64,000 nt of DNA from an uncultured Clostridia bacterium (GTDB taxonomy: Bacteria > Bacillota > Clostridia > TANB77 > CAG-508). Position 1 is the stretch's first letter; each line of letters begins with the position of its first letter. The notes under the pieces were generated by a model. The model saw nothing but the letters and a program-made list of their open reading frames with translations. It was not told the DNA's origin and searched no databases. A program made the translations under genes and the position numbers. The stretch is taken from NCBI GenBank assembly GCA_934162365.1, contig CAKPIK010000001.1, positions 363,191-427,190 on the forward strand. Reading direction: 5' to 3'. Shown piece by piece: positions 25,654 through 33,820 of the stretch.

Positions 25654-25704
25654 TTGACAAAAAAATTTTTTAATATATAATACAAATATACAAACAAATG
25701 TTTA
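25654..25704 (+). promoter_or_regulatory. recA promoter with LexA-box-like site
   Basis: TTGACA (25654-25659), 16 nt, TATAAT (25676-25681). Just downstream, CAAACAAATGTTTA (25691-25704) resembles the Gram-positive SOS box (CGAACRNRYGTTYG) with the outer G/C replaced by A/T. The position overlaps the predicted start, as expected for LexA repression. Confidence 0.55.
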
Positions 25705-25752
25705 AGTTTGAAAAAATTATTACATATAGAAAAGGAAGGAATGGTAATTTTA

Positions 25753-26796
25753 ATGGGAAATGAAAATCCAGAAAAGAAAAGAGCTTTAGAAGCAGCAATG
25801 GGGCAAATTGAAAAACAATTTGGAAAGGGATCAGTTATGAAACTTGGAGAATTCCAAGCAATGAATATAGAAGCTATACCTACGGGGGCATTAGGTTTAG
25901 ATATAGCATTAGGTATAGGAGGAGTTCCTAGAGGAAGAATTGTAGAGATATATGGACCAGAGTCATCTGGTAAAACTACATTAGCATTACACATAATAGC
26001 AGAAGCACAAAAAATGAATGGAGAAGCAGCATTTATAGATGCAGAACATGCGTTAGATCCAGTTTATGCAAAACATTTAGGGGTAGATATAGATAACTTA
26101 ATAGTGTCTCAACCAGATACTGGTGAACAAGCATTAGAAATAACAGAAGCTTTAATAAGAAGTGGAGCTCTAGATGTTATAGTTGTGGACTCTGTTGCAG
26201 CATTAGTGCCAAAAGCTGAAATAGACGGAGACATGGGAGATTCTCATATAGGACTTCAAGCAAGACTTATGTCACAAGCTTTAAGAAAATTAGCTGGTGC
26301 AATAAATAAATCAAAGACAGTTCTTATATTTATAAACCAATTAAGAGAAAAAGTTGGAGTAATGTTTGGTAACCCAGAAACAACAACAGGTGGTAGGGCA
26401 CTAAAATATTATGCATCCGTAAGATTAGATATTAGAAAAATAGAAAATATAAAACAAGATGGTGATGTAGTAGGAAATAGAGCAAGAGTTAAAGTAGTTA
26501 AAAATAAAGTTGCTCCACCATTTAGAGAAGCAGAATTTGATATAGTATATGGAAAAGGAATATCAAAAGAAGGAAATATACTAGATATAGGAGTTAACCT
26601 TGATATTGTTGAAAAAAGTGGTTCTTGGTTTAGTTACAATGGAGAAAGAATTGGACAAGGAAGAGAAAATGTAAAACAATATTTAAAAGAACATCCAGAA
26701 ATGATGAAAGACATCGAAGAAAAAATAAGAGCTAAATTTTCAGAGGCATTTGAAAAGAGTTTAGGAGAAGAAGAGGCTGATGACTCAGAAGAATAA
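25753..26796 (+). CDS. recA: Recombinase RecA
   Basis: 347 residues from ATG 25753 (MGNENPEKKRALEAAM), which fits the usual RecA N-terminus; an ATG at 25741 directly abuts the GGAAGGA ribosome site. Motifs include QIEKQFGKGSVMKLG, Walker A GPESSGKT, VIVVDSVAALVPKAEI and the loop FINQLREKVGVMFGNPETTTGG. RecA forms filaments on single-stranded DNA for recombination and SOS induction. Its acidic C-terminus overlaps the start of recX. Confidence 0.98.
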   Translation: MGNENPEKKRALEAAMGQIEKQFGKGSVMKLGEFQAMNIEAIPTGALGLDIALGIGGVPRGRIVEIYGPESSGKTTLALHIIAEAQKMNGEAAFIDAEHALDPVYAKHLGVDIDNLIVSQPDTGEQALEITEALIRSGALDVIVVDSVAALVPKAEIDGDMGDSHIGLQARLMSQALRKLAGAINKSKTVLIFINQLREKVGVMFGNPETTTGGRALKYYASVRLDIRKIENIKQDGDVVGNRARVKVVKNKVAPPFREAEFDIVYGKGISKEGNILDIGVNLDIVEKSGSWFSYNGERIGQGRENVKQYLKEHPEMMKDIEEKIRAKFSEAFEKSLGEEEADDSEE

Positions 26797-27235
26797 AATG
26801 GATTATTCAATAGAAGAATTTGATAAAGCAAAAACAAAAGTTATGAATTATATAATGTATAAGAAAAGAACTGAATATGAAGTTAAAAATAAATTCTCAA
26901 AAACACTTGAAGAAAATCTATTAAATGATATAATAGAATACGTTAAAGATGCTGGATATCTAAGTGATGTGCAATATGTTGAAAGAGCTATAAATGAATT
27001 TATGGCATTAAACAATTTATCAAGAAAAGAGATAAAATATAAATTGTTTTCTAAAGGTGTTCCGAATAATTTAATTGAAGATTATTTTAGTGAACATAGA
27101 GAAGAACTTTATGAATATGAATTAAAATCAGCAAGGAAAATAATTTCAAAAAAATCTCAAACAATGGATAGAAATGAAATAAATAATTACTTAAGAAAAA
27201 AAGGATATGCAGAGGAGATTATTAAAGAAGAATAA
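26780..27235 (+). CDS. recX: Regulatory protein RecX
   Basis: 151 residues. The start at 26780 overlaps recA by 17 bp and has GAGG upstream; an in-frame ATG at 26798 is the alternative. The RecX three-helix repeats are visible (KTKVMNYIMYKKRTEYEVKNKF; DAGYLSDVQYVERAINEFM). RecX modulates RecA filament growth. The overlap implies translational coupling to recA. The track of short helical repeats and the size match the shorter RecX proteins. Confidence 0.9.
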   Translation: MTQKNKMDYSIEEFDKAKTKVMNYIMYKKRTEYEVKNKFSKTLEENLLNDIIEYVKDAGYLSDVQYVERAINEFMALNNLSRKEIKYKLFSKGVPNNLIEDYFSEHREELYEYELKSARKIISKKSQTMDRNEINNYLRKKGYAEEIIKEE

Positions 27236-27251
27236 AAATTGGAGAATTAAA

Positions 27252-28037
27252 ATGCAAAACGTATTAACATTAGAATCAAATAAATATGCAATAAAAATTG
27301 ATAACTTTGAAGGCCCACTAGATTTATTATGCCATCTTATTGATAAAAATAAAATGAACATATACGACATAAAAATAAGCGAAATTGCAGACCAATATAT
27401 AGAATATATAAATGCAATGGAAGAAGCTAATCTAGAAGTTACAAGTGAATTTATAATAATGGCATCAACATTATTATTTATAAAATCAAAAGGATTGCTT
27501 CCAAACCAAGTAGAAAACGAGGAAGAGCTTACTGAAGAACAATTAATAGAAAGAATTATTGAATATAAAAAATATAAAGAAATAACTGCAAAATTTAAAG
27601 AGTGCTGTGCAAAATTCTCAAAAAGATATTTTAAATTAGCAGAAGTAATAGAACTTCCAAAACAGAAATTAGAAGTTGAATATACCCCAGACATATTGCC
27701 TGAGATATATAAGAATATAGTACAAAGAAACAATGAAAAAGTAAATCAAAATGCTAAAAATATTGAAAAAATTGCAATAACAGAAACATACACTGTGGCA
27801 AGTAAAGTAAAAGAAATGTTTAAAGAACTTATAAAAAAACCTAAATTTGTGTTCAATAAATTATATTCAATATCAAAATGTAATAAACAAGAAGTTGTAA
27901 CAGCATTTAATGGATTGCTAGAACTTTCTAGAAGAAATAAAGTAAAAACAACTCAAGAAGAATTATTTGCAGATATAACAGTAGAAAGAGCTAAAAATAG
28001 CTTACCTAGTGATGAAGTAAAAGCAGGTATTCTTTAA
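27252..28037 (+). CDS. scpA: Segregation and condensation protein ScpA
   Basis: 261 residues from ATG 27252 (TTGGAGA upstream); the frame extends into recX without support. The N-terminal SMC-binding part contains IDNFEGPLDLLCHLIDKNKMNIYDI, the strongest family signature, and the C-terminal winged helix carries VVTAFNGLLELSRRNKV. ScpA is the kleisin that bridges the SMC dimer in chromosome compaction. In Firmicutes scpB normally follows directly. Here the next gene is a ytfI-like sporulation gene after only 63 nt, so scpB is missing from its usual place. Confidence 0.95.
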   Translation: MQNVLTLESNKYAIKIDNFEGPLDLLCHLIDKNKMNIYDIKISEIADQYIEYINAMEEANLEVTSEFIIMASTLLFIKSKGLLPNQVENEEELTEEQLIERIIEYKKYKEITAKFKECCAKFSKRYFKLAEVIELPKQKLEVEYTPDILPEIYKNIVQRNNEKVNQNAKNIEKIAITETYTVASKVKEMFKELIKKPKFVFNKLYSISKCNKQEVVTAFNGLLELSRRNKVKTTQEELFADITVERAKNSLPSDEVKAGIL

Positions 28038-28100
28038 AGTCTGAGTAAAAGTGTTTAAATTAAAATAAAATTGTTAAAACTAGTATTAAGGAGAAATCTT

Positions 28101-28715
28101 ATGATACTAGTTTTTATTTTTCTTGTAATGCTAATATTAATAAGTTTTGCAATGTTACTTTTAGCATTATCAAATATTCAAATCGAATTAAAACAATTAC
28201 ATATATCAAATAACAAAGGTAAATTAAAGCTTAAGGTAATATTGAATTTATCAATATTATTATTTAATAGACTTAAGCTTATAAAGATAAGCATAGACAA
28301 TAAAAAGATAATAAAGGTTTTAAAATCTGGAAAAATTAATTTTACTAATGTCAATATAAGCAAAGAATCAAAGAAAATAATAAAAAACTTCTTGAAAAGT
28401 GATGCTGTAATAATTGAAAATATAAATATAAGTGGATATTTTTCAACATTTAATAATGTTTTAAGTGGAATTATTTTTAGTATCTCAAATGCTCTAATTC
28501 CAATATTAATTTCAAAGAAGATTAACGGTAAGTATAATAATGATGTATCTTTTTTAAACCAAAATCAAAATATTATTAATATTTCTATAAATTGTATAAT
28601 TAGTATAAAAACTGTAAATATTATAAATACATTATATTTGTTAAAAAAGAAAGGTGGAAGTGATAAATATGGAAAATCATCCGATAGAAGGTCTTATGCT
28701 TACAGCAATGAATAG
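28101..28715 (+). CDS. ytfI: YtfI-like DUF2953 membrane protein
   Basis: 204 residues from ATG 28101 (AAGGAG upstream). An N-terminal membrane helix (about 2-23) is followed by a basic, beta-rich domain (LKLKVILNLSILLFNRLKLIKI) typical of DUF2953. The family is a sporulation-associated membrane protein of unknown mechanism, usually paired with ytfJ. The last 47 bp overlap the start of ytfJ, implying coupled translation. Sequence similarity is weak, so the call leans partly on gene order. Confidence 0.7.
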   Translation: MILVFIFLVMLILISFAMLLLALSNIQIELKQLHISNNKGKLKLKVILNLSILLFNRLKLIKISIDNKKIIKVLKSGKINFTNVNISKESKKIIKNFLKSDAVIIENINISGYFSTFNNVLSGIIFSISNALIPILISKKINGKYNNDVSFLNQNQNIINISINCIISIKTVNIINTLYLLKKKGGSDKYGKSSDRRSYAYSNE

Positions 28716-29277
28716 TATAGAAAATATGATTGATGTTAATACAATTATTGGAGAACCAATAGAAACATCAAATAATATTGTAATAATTCCAATATCTAAA
28801 GTATGTTTTGGATTTGCTGCAGGTGGAAGTGAATTTAAAGGAGAAACAATTGACGAATATACTAAAAAAGATAAAGACGAAAAAGTTCAATATAGATTGC
28901 CATTCGGTGGAGGAAGTGGAGCAACTGTAAGTATAAATCCAATAGCATTTTTAATTGTGGAAGAAGGAAAAGTAAGATTACTTCCAGTTAACCATAGTTC
29001 ATGTATAGATAAAATTTTAGATTATGTTCCAGACTTGTTTGAAAGACTTAATAAAAATCCTAAAATAGTAGAGGTAAAAAAAGAAATAGAAAAAGAAAGA
29101 GATAATTTTGAAACTAAAAAAGAAGAAGCAAAAAAAGCACATATAAATAAAGTACCAAAAACAACAGAAGAAAGATTAGAGTATTCACCTAAAAGGAAAA
29201 AACAAGAAGAAAATAAAGAAATAGCAGAAGAATTAGAAGATTTATTTGAAGACGAATATGAGTATGACGATGACTAA
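28669..29277 (+). CDS. ytfJ: GerW family sporulation protein YtfJ
   Basis: 202 residues from ATG 28669 (AAAGGTGG upstream; GTG 28654 is too close). The conserved core reads NHPIEGLMLTAMNSIENMID, IIPISKVCFGFAAGGSEF and LPFGGGSGATVSINPIAFL. YtfJ/GerW is made in the forespore and is needed for normal spore germination with lysozyme in B. subtilis. The C-terminal third (about 130-202) is a charged, low-complexity extension rich in Glu and Lys, longer than in many homologues. It is directly followed by the OLE RNA promoter. Confidence 0.92.
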   Translation: MENHPIEGLMLTAMNSIENMIDVNTIIGEPIETSNNIVIIPISKVCFGFAAGGSEFKGETIDEYTKKDKDEKVQYRLPFGGGSGATVSINPIAFLIVEEGKVRLLPVNHSSCIDKILDYVPDLFERLNKNPKIVEVKKEIEKERDNFETKKEEAKKAHINKVPKTTEERLEYSPKRKKQEENKEIAEELEDLFEDEYEYDDD

Positions 29278-29280
29278 ATC

Positions 29281-29880
29281 TTGCTAAATTTTACCAAATA
29301 TGTTATAATAAAAAGTGATGGTGCATTATTCTAGTAATCTTGTCTATTATGAGGGTGGGGCTAAAAATCCACTAAAAGGCACATCTATGAAGCTTGTTAT
29401 AAATGCGCGAAACGCCCAGTTTTGTGTGTTTATAGGGAGAAAGAATATAGGAAGGTATATAATGGCATATATATTAATTCCTATATTCGTTGAGACTTGA
29501 AAAAATATTTTTAAGTGTAACCTATGCAAAGTGCCAAGACACAATGCATAGAGTAGCCTGTCTTGAGTGATGACTTCGGGATTAGTGAAAAAAATATAAA
29601 ATTTAGTGGCCATAAATCTTATATTTGTTGCTATGAAATTATTATTGCAAAAGAGACTAATGATAGTAAACAAGATTTCAAGGAAAACTTCTAGAATGTT
29701 TGTTTTATTACAAGGAAGTTTAGAGATTGTGGTACGGATTTGAGTGGCGATCTAGTTTTCAAAAAATATTTTGAGTATTTTCTTTAAATGGAAACGGCCA
29801 AACAGTAATGTAAGGTAGAAAATAGAGAAATTCTACTAGACCTAAACCGTAAAATTTATCTAAACTTTTACCATCTATAT
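29281..29880 (+). ncRNA. ole: OLE RNA (ornate, large, extremophilic), about 570-600 nt
   Basis: A long interval without a coding frame, clearly less AT-rich and full of short complementary segments. A promoter TTGCTA (29281-29286), 17 nt, TATAAT (29304-29309) predicts transcription from about 29316. Conserved-looking stretches include GAGGGTGGGGCTAAAAATCC and GCGCGAAACGCCCAG. The gene directly downstream encodes an OapA-like membrane protein, the diagnostic partner of OLE RNA, and the length matches the roughly 600 nt of the class. OLE forms a membrane-associated ribonucleoprotein that helps anaerobic or extremophilic Firmicutes to resist alcohol, cold and metal stress. The boundaries are approximate. 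Short ORFs within it are shadows. Confidence 0.8.
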
Positions 29881-29909
29881 AATATTTTAATTAATAAATG
29901 AGGTAAAAA

Positions 29910-30440
29910 TTGAAAAGAGATAAAAGAGAAAAATGGAAATATTCATGGGCTGTTCAAGTATTAGGAATTACATTTGGACTATCCTTGTTATTTTCATTTT
30001 TATCAACTAATGCGATAAATAAATTAGGATTAATACCAGCATTGATAATTCTTTTACTGGTTATATTACTTGGAGTAATTACAGATATTATAGGTGTAGC
30101 TGTAACAGTTGGAAGTGAAGAAGATTTCCACGCAAAAGCAAGTAAAAAAATTAAAGGCGCCAAATCTTCAATAAAACTAATTAGAAATTCTGCTAAAGTT
30201 GCAAATATCTGTTGTGATGTTATAGGAGATATTTGTGGAGTACTAAGTGGAGCAATTAGTGCAATGATTGCAGTAAAAATAACCAATATGTTGAATGTAC
30301 AAGTAAACACAGACTTTTTAATAAGTGCTGTGGTTGCGGCTGTAACAGTTGGATCAAAAGCTGCGGGAAAAGTAATAGCACAAGAACATTCAACAAATAT
30401 TGTACATATAGTTGGAAGAATTTTAAATTTTAAACAGTAA
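29910..30440 (+). CDS. oapA: OapA-like OLE-associated membrane protein
   Basis: 176 residues, TTG start with GAGGT upstream. Four hydrophobic segments are visible (about 13-30, 38-62, 105-125, 137-155). The central block VTVGSEEDFHAKASKKIKGAKSSIKLIRNSAKVANICCDVIGDICG resembles OapA (I quote only its ends as key motifs: EEDFHAKAS and CDVIGDICG). OapA binds OLE RNA and brings it to the membrane. It lies within 30-40 nt of the OLE 3' end and is probably cotranscribed with it. Also related in part to CNNM-type transporters, which is the alternative reading. Confidence 0.8.
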   Translation: MKRDKREKWKYSWAVQVLGITFGLSLLFSFLSTNAINKLGLIPALIILLLVILLGVITDIIGVAVTVGSEEDFHAKASKKIKGAKSSIKLIRNSAKVANICCDVIGDICGVLSGAISAMIAVKITNMLNVQVNTDFLISAVVAAVTVGSKAAGKVIAQEHSTNIVHIVGRILNFKQ

Positions 30441-30473
30441 ATTAATAATAATATAAAAAGGAGAAAAAATATT

Positions 30474-31622
30474 ATGCAAGAACTTAGATATCCGGATTAT
30501 AATAATAGCATTTTAAATCTTATTACATCAATACTAAAATACTATAATGTTGAAACTAAACACGATTCACTAAAAGTACTAGATGAAAAACTGGAAAAGA
30601 AGTATAGAAATATTGTATTTATTGTGTTAGATGGAATGGGAGAACATATATTAAAATCAATATCTCCAAATGGGTATTTTATGAAAAATAATATAAAATG
30701 TATAACGTCAGTTTTCCCATCTACAACAACAGCAGCACTTACTACATATTATTCAGGAAAACCGCCATTTGAAAGTGGATGGATTGCTTGGTCACAATAT
30801 TTTAAAGAATATGGAAGAGCAATTGATATGCTTTCTCATAAAGAATCATATTTAAAAGAAGATATATCAAAAGCTAAGATTAATGTATTTGAAAGCGTTG
30901 TGAATTATGAACCTATATTTAACCGCATAGAAAATGCTTCTAAAGAAACAAAAGCATATGAAATTACACCTGAATATTCTGATAGGAGATCAAAGAGAAG
31001 TTTAAGAGCCAACAACTTAACAGAAATTTGTGACAACATAAAATTAATATGTAAAAATAAAGATGAAAATAATTTTATATTTGCATATTCAGATAATCCT
31101 GATGGACTTTTACATAAATATGGGTGTGCATCTCAAGAAGCTAAAGAAATGGTAATAGATGCAGAAAAACAAATAGAAAAATTAAGGGAAGAACTTCCAG
31201 AAGACACCTTAATAATTATTTCTGCTGATCATGGACATAAAGATATAACTAAGGTATACGATTTGTTAGAATATCCACAGATTCAGGACTGTTTAATAAT
31301 GCCGGCATCCTTAGAATCTAGAGCTATTGCATTTTGGGTAAAAGAAGATAAAAAACAAGAATTTGAGAAACTGTTTAATAAGGAATTTTCTGAAGACTTT
31401 TTATTACTTTCAAAAGAAGAAGTATTAAAAAAACATATACTTGGATATGGAGACAAGCACAAAAAAATAGATGATTTTATAGGGGATTATTTGGCGATTT
31501 CAATTTCAAATTCAATAATTAGATTACAAACATATTTAGCAGATGGAAAACCTGTAAAAAAATCAACACATTGTGGTTTAACCAAAGAAGAAATGGAAGT
31601 TCCATTAATAGTAATTGAATAG
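30474..31622 (+). CDS. Alkaline-phosphatase superfamily phosphodiesterase
   Basis: 382 residues of the type I phosphodiesterase/nucleotide pyrophosphatase fold. Metal and nucleophile sites are recognisable: VLDGMGEH (first Asp), SVFPSTTTAALTT (catalytic Thr), YSDNPDGLLHKYG and SADHGHKD (metal ligands). There is no signal peptide, so it acts in the cytoplasm. The substrate cannot be read from sequence; related proteins split nucleotides, lipid head groups or other phosphoesters. AGGAG precedes the ATG. It may form a unit with oapA 33 nt upstream. Confidence 0.87.
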   Translation: MQELRYPDYNNSILNLITSILKYYNVETKHDSLKVLDEKLEKKYRNIVFIVLDGMGEHILKSISPNGYFMKNNIKCITSVFPSTTTAALTTYYSGKPPFESGWIAWSQYFKEYGRAIDMLSHKESYLKEDISKAKINVFESVVNYEPIFNRIENASKETKAYEITPEYSDRRSKRSLRANNLTEICDNIKLICKNKDENNFIFAYSDNPDGLLHKYGCASQEAKEMVIDAEKQIEKLREELPEDTLIIISADHGHKDITKVYDLLEYPQIQDCLIMPASLESRAIAFWVKEDKKQEFEKLFNKEFSEDFLLLSKEEVLKKHILGYGDKHKKIDDFIGDYLAISISNSIIRLQTYLADGKPVKKSTHCGLTKEEMEVPLIVIE

Positions 31623-31637
31623 ATTATATAAAAGATA

Positions 31638-31671
31638 AAGAGTTCAATAATTTTAATTATTGAACTTTTTA
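31638..31671 (+). terminator. Terminator after the phosphodiesterase gene
   Basis: GAGTTCAATAATT and AATTATTGAACTT form a long stem with a TT loop and T tail. Confidence 0.8.
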
Positions 31672-31828
31672 TTTATTATATTTTCAATATAATTTTTGTC
31701 ATCCATATGCATAAAAATTATATCTATGCCATTTTGTTTTAAATCACATAAAACATCTACTATATAAATTTTAGACTTGCAATAAATTGTTACATTAATA
31801 AGAGACTTATGCTTAAAATGATATCAAA

Positions 31829-31857
31829 TTGACATAAAACACAAAAAATGATATAAT
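31829..31857 (+). promoter_or_regulatory. SigA promoter of the HIT-family gene
   Basis: TTGACA (31829-31834), exactly 17 nt, TATAAT (31852-31857): a full consensus promoter, stronger than most in this window. Confidence 0.85.
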
Positions 31858-31902
31858 AAAATTATTCAAACAGTTGAATTCATTACTTAAGGAGGAAAAA
31901 TT

Positions 31903-32952
31903 ATGAAACAGACTAGAAAAATATTTCTGTTACATGGAGAGGAAAGTGAGGTACGGAAAGTTTTAGATTTTATTAATCATTACGAAGCGGTTATTGCTTT
32001 GAATGATGGTTCTGAAGTCGATAATGTCCTTAGCTACAATAAAAATGTAGCAATAAGAAGCATTGTTACTCCAGAGGAAAATTTGGAAAGAGGATTTATT
32101 CCAATCTTTGTTGGGGACAATATTGATGAATCCAATATTATAATCCCAAATGAAGAAATTGGACCTCAATTCGAAGAAATTGCAATGAAGTACGATATTG
32201 ACATTGGAGATTTTATTCCGGATGGAAAAATCAAACAACCAACCAAAAGAGATTGCATACTTTGCAAGATCTATGATGGACGGAAGAATCAAAACAAAAA
32301 ACCAATGGATATGGTTATATATGAAAGTGAAAACTTTTATGTATGCCCTGCAAAAGGAGCTATGGTTAAAGGATATTTAATGATATGCCCCAAAGATCAC
32401 ATTCTTTCTTGTGCTGCATTGTCTAAAGAACATCAAAAAGAATTAAAAATGGTAATACTTGATATTCATTTTATTTTAACTGAAATATATCATGAAAACA
32501 TTATGATGTTCGAACATGGCTCAGGAGAAGAAGGAAAATGCAAACATGAGAAATCGATAGTTCATGCACATTTGCACATTCTTCCCACCAATATCAGAAT
32601 CTCTGAAGAACAAAGAAATATGATATCCATGAATGAGATTACTTTTGATGAACTTCATCAGTACGAAAGAGATCCATATTTCTTATACTTCGAAAAAGAA
32701 TTTATGTATATTACAGCAGATCCTGAAATATACATTCCTAGACAGTATGCAAGACAAATTATTGCAGAAGAACTGGGAATAAAAGGAGAATTATGGAATT
32801 GGCGCAAAAATGATTTTAAATCTAAAATCAACGATACTCTTATGGATATTGCAGAATATCTGAAAATGAATAACTTCCGCCTTCCTATTCAGATAAGAAA
32901 TAGAACGGCAGACTTCTTGACTGAAATGTCAAAAAGAAATGATGTTTTGTAA
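31903..32952 (+). CDS. HIT-superfamily protein, probably horizontally acquired
   Basis: 349 residues. A region of about 105 residues without recognisable motif precedes a HIT domain with CILCKI (possible zinc-binding Cys pair near 117-120), ENFYVCPAKG and the catalytic HxHxH motif in VHAHLHILPTN (about 226). HIT proteins hydrolyse or transfer nucleotides. A substrate cannot be given. Codon use is unlike the neighbours: two in-frame CGG codons (31954, 32281), plus CGC, CCC and many C-ending codons. A consensus promoter, AAGGAGG and a strong terminator make it a self-contained cassette. If CGG really causes +1 shifting in this host, this gene would stop four codons after its first CGG. Confidence 0.8.
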   Translation: MKQTRKIFLLHGEESEVRKVLDFINHYEAVIALNDGSEVDNVLSYNKNVAIRSIVTPEENLERGFIPIFVGDNIDESNIIIPNEEIGPQFEEIAMKYDIDIGDFIPDGKIKQPTKRDCILCKIYDGRKNQNKKPMDMVIYESENFYVCPAKGAMVKGYLMICPKDHILSCAALSKEHQKELKMVILDIHFILTEIYHENIMMFEHGSGEEGKCKHEKSIVHAHLHILPTNIRISEEQRNMISMNEITFDELHQYERDPYFLYFEKEFMYITADPEIYIPRQYARQIIAEELGIKGELWNWRKNDFKSKINDTLMDIAEYLKMNNFRLPIQIRNRTADFLTEMSKRNDVL

Positions 32953-32964
32953 TTGACACAAGGA

Positions 32965-33008
32965 AAAGAAACCAATAAAATCTAATTAGATTTATTGGTT
33001 TCTTTTTT
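32965..33008 (+). terminator. Strong terminator after the HIT-family gene
   Basis: AAAGAAACCAATAAA and TTTATTGGTTTCTTT form a fifteen-pair stem followed by T residues. Confidence 0.9.
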
Positions 33009-33080
33009 TAATAAATTTTATGCAAATATAATCAATAAAAAATAAAAAAATGGTAAAAATAATATCCAGAGGAGAAAATG

Positions 33081-33725
33081 ATGAAAAAAATCTTATGGAT
33101 ATTATTTTTTATTTTGATAATTGGAGCTGTGACATTTGCAATTTATAAAAATAGTAATAAACAAATTGCTACTGAGAATAAAAATGAATATGTTGCTCAA
33201 AGAGTTGATACAACAATAAAAAACGAAAATATACCAAATAATTTAAATGAACAAACAAAAGAAGAAAAAAATGAAGAAGAATTATCAGAGTTCTCAACTA
33301 AATTACCCAAAGACACAAAAGAAAGATATTCTAACATAGAATTGGCATGTGATACATTAAATGGAACAATAATAAAAGCTGGAGATACGTTTTCTTTATG
33401 GAATGAATTAGGGTGTCCAACAGAAGAAAAAGGATATAGAAAAGCAAAGGCTTTTACACCAGATGGTGGAGTTAAAAAAAGTTATGGTGGAGGAATATGT
33501 CAAGTTAGTACAACAATATATAATGCTGTATTAGAAGTAGAAGGGTTAGAAGTAAAAGAAAGACATGAACATAGTAGAGATGTTGTATATATAAAAGATG
33601 GTAAAGATGCAGCAGTATCATATAAATCTGCAGATTTAAAATTTAAGAATACTTTAGATTATGATGTTAAGTTAGAAGCAAAAGTTGAAAACAACAAAGT
33701 TAAAATAAAATTAATAAGAATATAG
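33081..33725 (+). CDS. VanW-family protein, membrane anchored
   Basis: About 214 residues from the second of two tandem ATG codons (GAGGAG upstream; ATG 33078 is equally possible). One N-terminal helix (about 5-22) anchors it, followed by a charged linker (about 25-75) and a VanW domain: NTIKAGDTFSLW-like, AFTPDGGVKKSYGGGICQVSTTIYNAVL. VanW proteins are extracytoplasmic and occur with peptidoglycan genes, though the activity is unknown. Here it stands before a D,D-carboxypeptidase gene, supporting a cell-wall role. The usual G5 or YoaR N-terminal domain is absent, so this is a short form. Confidence 0.88.
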   Translation: MKKILWILFFILIIGAVTFAIYKNSNKQIATENKNEYVAQRVDTTIKNENIPNNLNEQTKEEKNEEELSEFSTKLPKDTKERYSNIELACDTLNGTIIKAGDTFSLWNELGCPTEEKGYRKAKAFTPDGGVKKSYGGGICQVSTTIYNAVLEVEGLEVKERHEHSRDVVYIKDGKDAAVSYKSADLKFKNTLDYDVKLEAKVENNKVKIKLIRI

Positions 33726-33820
33726 TACTAAATAAAGAATATAATTGTTATAAATCAGTATTTTGAGTTTATATTTAAAATAAAAAAATTAAATATAAAT
33801 TTGTAAATTGGAGGAGATTT

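Noticed and set aside
29315..29673. Short coding frames inside the OLE RNA interval on both strands
   Set aside because: Unusual residue composition and a better explanation as structured RNA; the plus-strand frame ends within the RNA and has no ribosome site.
31680..31830. Minus-strand remnant of about 50 codons (VTIYCKSKIYIVDVL, MHMDDKNYIENI)
   Set aside because: Protein-like but no start codon, no ribosome site and no recognised family; perhaps a gene fragment, not strong enough to annotate.
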